64,000 nucleotides of DNA from Schistocerca nitens (lineage: Eukaryota > Arthropoda > Insecta > Orthoptera > Acrididae). Position numbers and translations under genes: made by a program. Where the stretch lies: positions 705,546,720 to 705,610,719 of the forward strand of contig NC_064614.1 of the NCBI RefSeq assembly GCF_023898315.1, read 5' to 3'. The first letter of the stretch is position 1; each line of letters starts with the position of its first letter. Shown piece by piece: positions 10,556 through 24,417 of this stretch. The notes beneath the pieces are model-generated. The model searched no databases and was not told the origin of the DNA. It worked only from the letters and a program-made list of their open reading frames with translations.

Positions 10556-13500
10556 AGATCTATTTTTGACAAAGGCATTGCTGGTCAAAATCTTATTTGT
10601 GACAGTTTTTTTGTGTGCCTATCTGCGACTCAGCAACTCCGCTATTTGGTGAGTAGCAACTTTCCTTTTCATAATACTGTTGCATTCCAAAACAGTATAT
10701 ATGTGTAATGGAATGTCGTTAAAGTGAATCAATATCATCCTGACACCTGACAACATAAGCCTCAGTCACAGAGCCAACAGTCGCTTCCCACACCATACAA
10801 CTTTATCTGAAGTAGTTCAGGCAATGATACACGGCCTCACACATAATAAATAAATCTGAGTTCAAAGCAGTTGATACCAAAAATTGAAATACCAAAGCAA
10901 ACAATCTACAGTGCAGCATGTAGGGTGAACAGTATTAACCAACATGAATATGAATGAAGCCATTGCATTAAGAAAATCAATGGTCATAACACCAAATGTT
11001 TTTGTTGAAACACTGGTAGTAATTCTGTAATCTTAAAAGTAGGTCAATCAAAGTCAATTAAATACAGTGCATATACTTGTTCTGATCCTTTTTATTGGGG
11101 AGTATATAGAGGATACTGCACCCTACATAGAGACAGACAGGGAGAGGAGTAGTGCAGGATATGTAAGATTTGCTTTCAATTGCAGTCTTTCCACAAGATT
11201 TTCCTATTTCCTATTTTTCTGCCCTCTCTGTGGATTAATGCTTTCTTTTTCAAGGGATAAAACTGGGTAGAGCCAACAATGGACCAGAAATGGTTTCAGC
11301 AATCACTTGAGCACAAAGAATTCAATCACAGTACATAAAAATCAAATAAAGCATTCAGCAATCTTCATAATGGCCATTCAGTAGTCTTCCAATGCAGAAA
11401 TTAGTATGAACCACAGAAAAAATAATTCACTCACAGTCTCGCACCTTTTGCTGACTCAGAGCCAGGAAGCAGAGGAGTCTCATATACATGGTAAAAAGTA
11501 TTTTTATTCTGACATCTGAATAAAGTTCTCTTACTGTGTCTACTCTGCAAAATGAACATCACTTATGTGGACATACGTATGCTAGTTCTGAAGGGGAGAA
11601 AGGGAAGAGCTACATTCCCAAGCTATAATGTGTAATATCACTGGTGATACTGGAAGGGTACAAATGTTGACATTTTCTTCATAGATTCCTCTTACGTTTG
11701 TAAATTATAATCTGAGCCCGAAGGATTACAAGCATACTATCAACAGACAGCACTCAACGTCCGTCTCACTTTTGGCTAAAAATATAGAACAAATCAGAGC
11801 CTGCACCCTCAAAAAAATGTCAGGATCTGTTTTAAGGAGAAAATATTGAATACTCTGATGATATTAACTGTCAGTTTAATCACGCAGAATCTGAAACAGC
11901 GACACTTCATTACATTTTTAAAAACATTTAACACTCATGTCTCTAACCCCCTCACATGCATTAGTCAAATTAATTTTAATTATAATATTGCATTTACTTC
12001 TTTTTATAATAAACGGAACATTTATATGTAGATAATTATTTAAGTTACTTTTTTCAGAAACAGACACTATGGCAAAAAAATTTGCTTCCCACATAAGATG
12101 TTTTTCTCTAAATATGTGGTTTACTTATGTATGCTTGAAAAACATCTTAAAATATCTTACTGTAGTTTGTTTAGCTACATGATAACCACATCTCGAGTGC
12201 TCAGACGCTATGAGACAAATTTGGTTGAAAATAATCAAACAATGAAAATTTTAATAATAATACCCCCTCTTGCTCCCATTGTTAGTTCTAAAAAAACAAA
12301 AGATCCTTTCACAAGTGAAAATGAACAGTGCGGTATGAAATGTTTGTTATACGTACAGTATTTCATGGGTTTTCCCCAATGAGAGGCTACCACCTGACGT
12401 TAAGTGGTGGCTCACCAGCTTCAACCCAGATGTTGAGAAAAAGGCTAATTATACAGGCCCCAATGATCATCCTAATTCCCTCAGGGTTTAGCACATTTAA
12501 ATTTTTTATTTATTATATCTAAATATGTTGGCATAGCAGACGAATGAATCATACACCTTTAAACAAACTAGGACTGTACACATTGGAGCAGATAGGTACA
12601 GTTTACTCCCTATAAATTATGACATTGCAATATAAAATACTGCTCACACAGCCCAAGTCAACAGTCAGTGCTGTGGCTAATATGAGGGGCCATGAAAGAA
12701 TTTGCCAATTACAGTGCCTCCCATTGATCAATGCGACGAATGTCAGCTTGGACTGTGCAAATAGCACTCACTGCTCTTGGTGACAGTACTTTTATGTGCT
12801 TTTAATAAGTGGCAACCTCAAAATCAAAATGTGAGGTCTACAAATATATTTCTTTAAAAATTAGAACAATGTTCTCAATATCACCCGAAGAACTCTCCAT
12901 CATATATTGTAGGGTGACTTATCGAGTGTACAGGTAAATACTGTGTGAAGTGTAGAGTAAAAGCAACCTCCACAAATAACGTGCACATGTCTTCTCTAAT
13001 GGAAGAAAATGGCGGTGGAAGTGGTGAGGGAAGTGGAGAGAGGGCGGAGTGGAGGGGGGGGGGGGGGGGGTGGATTTCCTAAGGCCATACCCACGAGTAA
13101 TCATGTACTCTTCATACATGTACGAGTGAAAAAGAGTACTGAAGATGGATGTGAGAGTGTTGAAAAATAATTTTACGTGACTGGAAATTAATGAATTGTT
13201 TCCACTCATGATCAGTTTTGGAAGATTTATTTCACACAAGACATTGAAATAATCGAAGCTGCAGTGCTATATTTAGTGAAAATTGGGGAGATTTTTAATG
13301 AAATTTTTATTTACAACTATTTATATCTGAAACTCTTCATAATACATCTCTTGCCTAACAGCCTGTAACGAGAGAGTTCGGCACAGAATTTCTCCAAGTG
13401 CCACACTGATCAAAGGAAACAGTGTGAAGAAAGCAACAATGATAAACTTCCCTATAACATTAGAATTTTGGTTGAATAGGTGATGGTGCCAATCTGCACC

Positions 13501-16500
13501 TGCCTTCCCCTGCCCCTCTGAAATCTTGATTGAGGAGACAGATTGGTCTATAGCATAACCCAAAGAGCAGGTAAGGCTGAAATATGATAACCTTGCTGAG
13601 TGTTGTCTAAGAGCCCATTTACACACTTCTATTAGAGTACAAGAGTCTGTCAAGTTTACTGACTGCCTAAACTCACCACACAACCTTGCTTCTACATGTT
13701 GCATAAAAGCTCACCTGGTTTCAATGCTGCTTCCAATAGAGTATTAAAGATCTGTTCCCATATAATAACTCTGGTCTTATCCAAAACATGTAATGCATCA
13801 CTAAATCAAAGTAAGATGTCATTAGCTTCCAACCTGTTTCACTGTTGATATTTTCCAAAATCTTTGAGAAGGTGGTGCATTCTAGCATAGAATCTCACCT
13901 TAGCAACAATAATATCCTCAGCAAATCACCATTCGGGCTTCAGAAGAGTTGCTCTACTGAGAATGCCTTTTGAGTCATTCCATACCAACTGAATCACGGC
14001 ACACAATCCACCAACTCAGATTTTCATGAAATTTGGTACACATGGTTGGTTTATATATATAATGACTGGTTTAAAATTTCAGGCATCTATCTTAAGCCAT
14101 TCCACAACGATAACAACCTGATCTTCAGCCTAAAAAAAATAAAAATCATTCGCAGTGCTTGTGAATTCAGTAAGTAGTTTTATCCTAAAATTGAAGTATG
14201 AAAGAGTTGAGATTTTTCATAGTTATATAAATTTTTCTGCACAATTCAAGTATTGTATCAGGTTGTAATAACATTGTGAAAGGTCATTTGAGCCTTGAAA
14301 ATAGAAATATTATGTTCACAACTTAAACTACCAATTCTGTGTACAGACTGCAGTTACAGTGTCTCAATATTATGGCTAGTATAACTGGAAAGAGGAGAAA
14401 TTTTCCTTTAAATCAGACTAAAAAGTCTATGGGGAAATGACAGCTAGGCCTATGGTAGAGCTAAAAATGGCAAATTACAAAAAAAAATCACTGCATCACA
14501 GAAAACTTCTCAAATTTCTCTTCCACACCATGTGTCATTGCTTATTATGCCTCTTTCAAAATGGCTGCCAAGAGAAATTGTAGCTATTGTGGTTTGTCCA
14601 CAATCTGAACATCATACTTTAATTACATTGGTAAGTTAAAAACTGAATACTTATAAAGCAGCATGATTAATTTACTGTTAAGCATTTTACAGGAGAAATA
14701 AATCCCTTGTTGTAAAAAATTAACTTAAGTGGAGGAGTTTGGTAAGTAGACCTGTAGATTTCACAAATCACCCACCATGCAGCATTGGTACATTCTTTCC
14801 TACAAGCAGAGTGCCTTTAGACTATCTGTTCACGTGTTGTAACGAACAACGCAGCTACCACATTTACTGATTTACAGAAAGAACAGCTGCTTGGCGAACA
14901 GGAATTGAGCAACACGATAATTTGAGGAATGTTTGCAAACACCGAAAAATTGGGTACCTGAATCAGATGAAAGTTATGCTCATGTGCATTGTTGCAATCC
15001 ATTTAAAAAACACAAAAAAACAATAAAGCAGGATTTGCAAGCTGTTTCACTTGATCTTGCTAAGCAGTTCCATGAGATATTACATGTTAGGCCCACTGTC
15101 ATCCCACGGCAGAAAATGTGTTCAACATGCCATAAGCAAGCCATAAGTAAGATTTCAGGTGCAGATCAAAAGAAGACAAATGAAGACAGCAGTCTGGAAA
15201 GTGACAGCAAAGTGAAGACTATGTCCAATGAAGATTGGGCGGATGGCAAAGCAGCAGAAGATACAGAGGAACTGGATAAACTTAAAGCAAGTTTAATAGG
15301 TATAGACGACTTACCAGTGCAAATGCATTCTCTACCTCCACACCAGAAAGAAAGTTATTGGAAATGAAAAATAAAGGCAGCTAGGTAAAATTTATGAAAG
15401 AAATGTACGAGAAAAAAATCATGCAAAGACAGCAGTTCTGAGTCTGAAAGTACAGTGACTAGACATGACAAAAAACAAAAGGCTAATGATTTAGACAGAC
15501 TGGTTGAATTAATGAAAGAAAATTTACCAATTGTCAGTAGGCAGGAAAAGATTTGTATGCTCCTGAATTGCGGAAAGAAAAAAAATTCAAGGAACCTTTG
15601 GTGTGTCACAAAGAACGATACATGAATCTATGGACAATCATAATGCAAAAGGAATCTGCTCACTACTGGACCCAAAACAAAGAAGACAGTTACCTGTTGA
15701 AACTGTATTACTTGTAAGAAATGATCATGCTCAGAAACATTTAATAATTAGTAATTTATATGAGCTATATGCAGCATTGAAGCAAATTCATCCTAACATT
15801 AAATTGAGATATTCAAAATTTTGTGGAATGCATACTAAATGGTGGGTACTTGCTGATTCATCAGGAAGACATGCTGTTTGTGTATGCACCATACACCAGA
15901 AAGTTGATTTGCTTTTATGAGGTCTAAATTTAAATACGAAGGATGAAGTAAATTCTTTCACAGATGAAATTGTTTGTAGTAAAGAAAACTGGGATTGCAT
16001 GTTAAGAATTTGTGAGAAATGTCCTCCTTCAAGAAATTCAACAGTTTACACTGAAACTAAATTTCAACTTGAGGAAGACGACGAAAAATTTTCTATTAGT
16101 GGACGTCAGTTGACAGAACTCAGCTTATTGATACAATCCTACCATTTAATGAATTTACCGATATTTTAGTAACTAAACTAGAAACTTTAGTTCCACATAG
16201 TTATATGGCAAAAAGTCAAGCTGCATTTTTGAAAGAGAGAAAAAAATAATATGAATGAAAATGAGGTAGTAGTATTAATGGCTTCCACTGAAAATTATGA
16301 TCTTATACTACGAGATGCAGCACAAAATCTCACTGAACTCATGTGTCATGCACTTGCATCCTGCTGTTATATACTATAAAAATCCTGATGCAAGAATTGT
16401 TATATTTCTGATTATTTAAATCATGATGCTGCTTTTGTCTATAACATTCAGTCCAAAATTGTAGAGTCAGTTAAGTATCACTGCCCTGTTGTTAATAAAA

Positions 16501-19500
16501 TAGAGTACTTCACAGATGGGTGCAGCAATAAATACAAAAATTGCAAAAGCTTTTTAATGATCATGAGATTGATTTTGGAATCACTGCCATGTGTTCTTTC
16601 TTTGCAACAAGCCATGGAAAATCACTTTGTGATGGTCTTGGGGGCTGCATGAAATGGATGGTGACAGAGGCCATATAAGGAGCAAATTTTTGATCCTAAA
16701 AAAAGCTCGAGTTTTCCAGAGAAAAATTTTCTAATATCCATTTTTTTAATTTAGAAGAAAAAGAAGTAAATTCTACATGAACTAATCTGCGACAGTAATT
16801 AACAAAATCAAAAACTGAGGCATGCACCAGAAATCTCTACCAATTTGTACCTTTATGAACTAATACTCTGGCTGCAAAAAGAGTTAGCAGTGTAGCAACT
16901 ATTCTATGCAATTTAATTTTTCTGGTGTGCAAACACATAGTGCAGAGTCCTTCAAAGTTAATTCATTTGTTTGCTGTAAATATGATTCTAATTCATGTAT
17001 TGGTCTTATTGAAATTACAAATTTAGATCGGGGAGATGAGAGCATTAGATTTATGCATCCAGCAGATCCAACAGTGTCTTTTTGCTGGCCAGATAGGGTT
17101 ATACACATAGGGTTATACACACAGAAACAAAAGTTTTGCATCACCCCAGTTCCCAGAACTCCTGAAGACAGATGTTGACTGTGGATACTATATCACAGAC
17201 ACAATCCCTTTGACTGTTCAGAGATGTCACTAAACCTGCCTAAAGATGTAAACAACAATGCACAAGCAGCGTCTATTAGACAGAGGGGGTCCAACAGCCA
17301 ATCAGTTCCAGTCATTCCACCAGGAAGGAGATACAGGCTTGTGTTCTCTGTAGTTCAACCATGCCTAGACGGTCAATATTGCAGTTCGATTGCGTCCACG
17401 TTGTTACTTTGTGCCAGAAAGGGCTCTCAACAAGGGATGTGTCCAGGCGTCTCGGAGTGAACCAAAGTGATGTTGTTCGGACATGGAGGAAATAGAGAGA
17501 GACAGGAACTGTCAATGACATGCCTCCCTCAGGCCGCCCAAGAGATACTACTGCAGTGGATGGCCACTACCTACGGATTATGGCTCAGAGGAATCCTGAC
17601 AGCAATTCCTGTTTTTCGTGCAGCCACAGGACATTGTGTTACGACTCAAAACTGTGCACAATAGGCTGCATGATGTGCACCTTCACTCCCGATGTCCATG
17701 GCAAGGTCCATCTTTGCAACCACGACACAATGCAGCGCGGTACAGATGGGCCCAACAACACGCCGAATGGACCGCTCAGGATTAGCATCACATTCTCATC
17801 ACAGATGATTGTCGCACACGCCTTCAACCAGACAATCGTTGGTGACATGTTTGGAGGCAACCCAGTCAGGCTTAATGCCTTAGATACACTGTTCAGTGGG
17901 TGCAGCAAGGTGAAGGTTCCCTGCTGTTTTGCGGTGGCATTATGTGGGGCCGAAGTATGCCGCTGGTGGTCATGGAAGGCGCCGTAATGGCTGTATGATA
18001 CATGAATGACACCCTCCAACCGATAGTGCAACCATATTGGCAACATATTGCGAGGGATTCGTCTTCACGAATGGCAATTCGCGACACTATTGTGTACGTC
18101 TTGTGAATGACTTCCTACAGGATAACAACATTGCTCGACTAGAGTGGCCAGCATGTTCTCCAGACATGAACCCTATCGAACATGCCTGGGATAGACTGAA
18201 AAGAGCTGTTTATGGGCAACGTGAACTACCAACCAGTCTGAGGGATCCATGCTGAATCACCATTGAGGAGTGGGACAATCTGGACCAACAGTGCCTTGAT
18301 GAACTTGTGGATAGTATGCCATGACAAATACAGGAATGCATCAATGCAAGACGACGTGCTACTGTATATTAGAGGTATTGGTATGTACAGCAATCCGGAA
18401 CTCTCGGAAATGAAGTGATGCAAAACTTTTTTTGATGTGTGTATTTCTCAGATCCCATTTCAAAATATAGTATGTACTGTAGAACAATCAACAACAATGA
18501 CAGGTGAGCAATATCAATTTTCAGTAGGGTGAAAAAAATTGACAAATGAGGACTGGAGTAATTTGTAGCTAACTATTTTTTTAGAATACTTTGTATTTTT
18601 TTATGTACGTGTTCTCCTGCTGTCACTTAGTGAGTAGGTTTTTTTATCTATCCAATGACATTTTGTACTCTAAACTGTAGTTTTAGATAATCAGCTGAAT
18701 AAATTTCTATACCTGCACATGTAAATGTGGGTATTATCTTGAAAAAATTTTTGTTTCTGCATGTAAAAGTGGAATAATTTGTTAATATGACCTAAATATT
18801 GTTTTTATGATTACTAGAGTAGTTTTCACTGTCATTTTCCCAAAGATTTTTTAAGTCTGTTTTAAAGGCAATTTTCTTCTCTTTCCAATGATACCAGCCA
18901 GAATAATGGGACACTGTAACTATAGTCCGCACACAGTAACATGTAATTTAAGATGCGCACATTTCAAAGAAAGTAATAATTCTATTTTAAACACTCAAAT
19001 GGCACCATATAATGTTATTACAACAAATCTTGTACAATATTTGAATTCTGCAGGAAATTTGACATAAGTGAAGAAATTTTCAAATCTTTTTTACTTTCAT
19101 TTTAGGATAAATTAAATAAATTTAAAATTACTTATTGATTTCGCAACAGCCGCAGGTGAAGTTTTCTAGTATTTTAGGCCATGACTATCAAAAAAATGCA
19201 ATGATCATCTTCTTCACATTCGCCCTCATTTGCCCTTTTTTTTGGGGGGGGGGGGTCGTCTGGGAGACTTGGGAATCCATTGGCTTGACATTGCTTGGTT
19301 TCTGGTTCTGGAACAGCAACTGTCATCACTTGTAATGACTATGTTCAAAAGTCTGGATCCCTTTCAATCTCTGTTTTCAAATCCTAGCACACATTCATGA
19401 GCATGGTTTTTTCCTTCTTTGTGGCAAGGTGCGGAACAAATTTAGTGACATTATGTCACATGTACAAATCCTCATTCAAAATCCGCTGGCAAGAGCTCCA

Positions 19501-22500
19501 ACTCACGCCTGTCTCTGCTGAAATTTGGTTGACTGTGAAATGATGATTCTCGTTGATTTTTTTGGCGAGGTTTTCAATGTTTTCCTTGTTCTGCAATGTT
19601 GCAGGGCATTTAGGATGAGGTTAGTCTGCAACACTCATCTCACCTTGTCGAAAGCACTCAAACCAGCCAAAAACTTGTGTGTGTGACACATAGCATGCTC
19701 CTGAAAAGCTTCTTTAAGCCCTTGTGATTCTCCATTATTGATTTTTTAAGCAGGAAACGAAATTTCACACACACTCTTTGTTCTTTAAAGTTGTCCTAAT
19801 GACTACACAAGCAGAATACACCAACAGACAGAGAAACACAACACAACACTTACACGTTCTTCTACACACTGATGCCGTCTGCACAGTTGTTTCGTGAACA
19901 GTCTCCCATTTAATATGCAACAAGCAAATTATGTTTTCTTTTTTGCAGACGACACTACTATTGTAATCAATCAAAGCATACAAACAGAAGCAGAAGAAAT
20001 GGTAAATAGAGTTAACAATTTTTTACAAATGGTTTCAGCCACAATTTTAAAAAGACACAATATATATAGTTCTGTGTATCTAGGGGTACTACACCAATGA
20101 TAAGTGTAACATCTGGTGAGGAAATAATAAATAGGGTGGTAACTCCAAAATTCTTAAATGTCTATATTGATGAGATTTTAAAAAGGAAAAAGCACATTTT
20201 GGAATGCTTAAAACAACTTAGTTCAGACACTTTTAAATTTATAATCATTGCAAATCTTGGAGAGAGACAAATCAGTAAACTGACATTTTCGCAAAATTTC
20301 ATTCAATAATGTTCTGGAGTAACCCAACTTTAAGAAAGAAAGTGGTCATTGTTCAAAAACATGCTGTAAGAATAATATGTGGTGCTCACTCATAACCATC
20401 TTATAGACATCTTTTTACGGAGTTGGCATTCTGAGTACTGCTTCACAATATGTTTACGTCCTAAAGAAGTAAGTTGTAAATAATCCACCACAGTTCAAAA
20501 GAAACAATGATGTACATAATTAGAATGCCAGAAGGAAGAAAAGACATTCATTACTCTGTGTTGTCTTTAGAAAAAAAGGGGCGAAAAACGCTGTAACAAA
20601 AATTTTTGATCACTAAGCCAGTGATATAAAATGTCTGACTGGCAGCAAAGAAAATTTGAAAATGAACGGAAAAAGTTCCTCCTTGACAACTCCCCCTACT
20701 CCGTAGAATTTCTATTACTCTAATGCGTGAAAGGTGGTGGGTAGGAATTACTGATGCACATCTTTATACTTTAAAAAATAAAAAATAGTTTATGAATGGT
20801 CAGCATGTAGCCAAATTTTCAAATTAATTTGCAATGTGAATGAAAAATGAGTTATTCCACACCACCACAATTTATCGTGCAAAATGATCCATGGAAACAT
20901 GAAACTACCTAACTAACTGTATCCATGCATGAAAGTTGTATGTTACACAAATGCTGCTGATAGAAGTGTGCTGTGAACTTCGCACCTCCTACTACAGCAC
21001 GCTGACAAAGTGCTTTCAAGAAGAAAGAAGGTATAAATGACAAGTTGGTGCAAAGAACATATTTTAATTGGACAATATTACATCTTTTTGACAGCAGAAG
21101 TAACGATTATAACAACAGTAAGAAACACGCTACAGCACTGAACATAACATACTTTATGTTAAGAAGAGTATAGGCCACAGACAACAGTAGAGGACATTAA
21201 AAAGAAAGAAAACCGTGTTGAGAATACTGCTGAGAACTGCGTGTCACACAGACCTCAAAGACAAATGGTGTTGACAGTAAGGACACTTACATATCGTACG
21301 TCTGGGTTTTTGACAGACTTCAATTCACCTGCTGTGGAATCTTATAGCAGCCAGTAACGACTCGGAAGAAGTAACTGTTGTTCTAATGACAATGTACTGC
21401 TGCATTCATTTCTATTGCACAAGATCCAGTAGGTATCCATAATAATCCGACTTCATTCTCATTTAATTTTAAATGAGTGTCCATCATATAAAGGAAATAA
21501 TATTTGATTAAGTGTCAAGCTCCCCTCTTCTCCAGTCTGCTTATCTCCTTTTTACACCTAAAATGACACATTTACTTTCATGTTACTCAGCAGCCACAGA
21601 GAAAACAAGAATTGTTGATTTCCTGCTAGCATTTGACACAATGATAGCTTGTTTGTGTGTGTACAGTACTGACATGCGCCTTGTGGCCCATCTAACCATA
21701 CACAACTTTTCCCCTTCATTTTAGTGTATGCTTTATGGAATGTGTAAATGGGCACTAAGCCAAAGAATGTGAATGCAAAATAATGGTTGCGGGAGACTGA
21801 TCTGTAGTGTAAATTGTTTTCTAAACTAGTGCAATTTTGAAGTACTATTGCATATAAAAACTATGATGGAAATACAAATTTAGAAAAGCTGTCTTACATA
21901 GAAGTTAAATCTCTGGCGAGAATTGTGGCGCATATTATGTTTTTATGCCACACACAAAAACTATGGAAAATGTAAAAACAGTTGGGGAGTATGTCACTAT
22001 GTACTCTTACCTATGTCGGACTCTAGCACCCAAAGACATTGGCTGCATTTGTTGGAGTTGTGCAACTGTGAGGGTCTCTACTGCAAGAGAAGGACTCCGT
22101 CTAATAGATATAATATTATATCAGTATTTTCATTATGCCTGTCTGCAATTCAACACTTCCTCTATACGCTTTAGTAGCAATCTATCCTTCCTGTATTGTT
22201 GTTTTCTGTTCTTACATGTGATCAAACTATGCCCCATCATGCAGTTTTATTCTGTCATTTGTCTCCATTTTGCATACTGATAACTGAAACTTTCATTCTG
22301 GAGCAACAATGGAAAAGCCAAAACAAAAGAAAGAGCCCAGACAATTACCGTAGGTTTGGCACGTCTGCTTTACATGTCTATCATAACGAATCATATAATG
22401 CAGTTTTGTCAAAGATCTGTGTAGCAATCCCTGAGTGTCTCCGCAACTCAGCGACTATCGTTTTCAGTTACGTAGCTTCAACACCACCAACAGTCTTTTG

Positions 22501-24385
22501 CATTTCACAGCTGAAAGTTGGCATCAGTGATGTTAGATGTCAAGGCTCTTCTTTTGCCACACACAGCATAGCATCATGTGTGAATATAATTTATTTTTCT
22601 GCCCTTTCAATGAAGCGAATTTTTCATCCATAGTGTTAACTATTAGAAATTATGAACATGCTGACTACAGAATTTACACAAGTCCATGTATCATAGGCAT
22701 GATTCCAAAGTGTTTTGTAACCCTCAACTACACACAATATAGTACTGTGCTGAACATTCATTTACCGGTAGACACAGATATTTAGAGACATTACTTATAT
22801 GAGCAACAAGTGGACAGTTTCTATACAAGGAAACTCTACATTATGAATGTTCCCTGTAACACAAAGAGGAGCACAACAACTTCACCGTTTAGTAAGACGG
22901 AGCACTTCCACACAGTTACACGGTTATTCTACACTTCCTAATTGAATTTCATAGTCCACGTCAGACAGAAAGGAGCATAACAATAACAGCTCACCTGCTG
23001 TCCACGGACTTTAAATGTTCTTGGGCACTGATGTTAACAGAATCTATAATTGTCATTCCGATTTTAATCATCAGTGTACTGACTTATTTGACGCAGTGTA
23101 CTGACTTATTTGATGTAGTCTCAGACAATCTCCTATACTGTGCCAAACTTATGGTCTCAAAGAAGGACTTAAGCTCATACAAGGGAATTATGTTGCCAAC
23201 ACATTTCAATAAGTTCAAAAATAAAATAGTAACAGCAACACATTCAATCAAGAGAGAATTTTGATAAATATTTTGTACAAACTGAAATTACTCTTGATAT
23301 TATCTCAGCAGCAGGTCACTTACACATTACAACATTAACACTGGTATAACTGAAGCGTCCAATTCCACCCATGTCCTTTGACCCATGACATCAACAACAT
23401 GGCAGATATCCCTACTTCCAGCATATTCAATATGGCAGCACATGCATAACATATCACTCAAGCAAAATAATAAAACTATTGGGACAAACAAGGGAAGTAG
23501 GGGGTTTAGGGCGAGGACAATTTAAAAATATAGTAATAGGAAACTAGCACCACCTGAAAACACAGATTATCCACAAAATCAAACTGGAAAAATTCGCAAA
23601 ATATGAAATAATGCAACAGACATAAAAGACCACAGAACTAGCAGATTTCGCTTGATCTATAAGTTCAGACAAAGCCCTTTATACTGAAAACATTAACCGC
23701 AACTATAAAACGAGGTACTGCAAATTAAACTTAACCCACATAGCTCAAACAAAGCCATTACTACCAAAAAACCAACACATGGAACTCCAAAGTAGTTTAT
23801 TGTGGATTTCACTGTACCCATATGGCACAAACGGAACACCCGATACCTAGAACGCAAACGCAAGTAAAAAATCCCAGTACTGCAGATTTCACATGACCTA
23901 TACAGCTCGAATGAAACTACACAGTTCCAGATAAGTTTTCAAATATGAAAACTCTATGATGTATATATTCTGGCAGAAGTCATTAACGAACATCAGAAGC
24001 CTCGTTGTCGAATCCTGGCTTCGGTTGAAATCATCATTCGTCACTTCAGTCTACATACTATAGGTGCAAACTACGTCCACACTCAGTGCAGTGGTTTGTG
24101 GGAGCAACTGTAAAGGCATTTCCCATTTATAGCCATTCCCATCAGCCACTGTGCTGAGTGTCAACTTAATTTGTATGAATAATATATACACCCATATAGC
24201 TCAAATGCAACCAATGAGATACCAAAACCTCATTCATTAATCAAAAACCCAAACTCCAAGATTCACTAGACTGATTAAAACGCAAATAATGAACCCAAAA
24301 CAAACACAGCATAAAAAATGCCTCAAAACAAAACAAAAAATTACTTACCAACCAAAGCCATAGAAAAATACACCTATGCCCCCCG

Positions 24386-24417
<32 letters not shown>

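Larger units (their letters stand above)
14933..18510 (+). pseudogene. DDE-like multidomain transposase candidate (arthropod/cnidarian family), broken
   Basis: Successive plus-strand frames give one protein in order. First is an N-terminal Cys region (HCCNPFKKHKK, then KMCSTCHKQ). Next comes HLIISNLYELYAALKQIHP, then KLRYSKFCGMHTKWWVL and HAVCVCTIHQKVD. A Cys cluster follows (CMLRICEKCPPS), then PHSYMAKSQAAFLKE, VVVLMASTENYDLILRDAAQ, YFTDGCSNKYKNCKSF, FFATSHGKSLCDGLGG, and a C-terminal domain (CIGLIEIT...FMHPADPT...FCWPDR). The C-terminal domain resumes after the nested Tc1 as QIPFQNIVCTV. I recognise this layout from uncharacterised arthropod and cnidarian proteins (some, I recall, labelled Cc8L18.2-like; unchecked). 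ENY and TDG motifs suggest an RNase H-like fold. The first expected Asp (DFxENY) is Ala here. Multiple stops (e.g. 15918) and frameshifts occur. Confidence 0.7.
14169..19137 (+). mobile_element. Long-TIR DNA transposon of unclear superfamily, with nested Tc1
   Basis: Two inverted segments of about 280-310 bp bound a decayed coding region: left 14169-14445, right 18828-19137. Shared blocks in order include TTATCCTAAAAT, TGTAATAACATT, CATTTGAG, AGTTACAGTGTC, ATGGCTAGTAT (right arm: CTGGCTGGTAT), CCTTTAAA and AAATGACAG. The coding region is on the plus strand and encodes a cysteine-rich, DDE-like protein described separately. A Tc1-like element (17116-18443) sits inside it. Without that insertion the element would be about 3.6 kb. 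The outermost ends are uncertain: sequence at 13976-14168 could belong to it, and the right end may have been cut by the neighbouring mariner relic. I could not place it in a named superfamily. Confidence 0.75.

Noticed and set aside
13321-13704. 127-residue minus-strand frame with hydrophobic end
   Set aside because: I considered a membrane protein exon, but no family motif, splice sites or neighbouring exon supports it.
22196-22633. 145-residue plus-strand frame
   Set aside because: It overlaps MITE sequence, has no motif, and its composition follows the AT-rich background.
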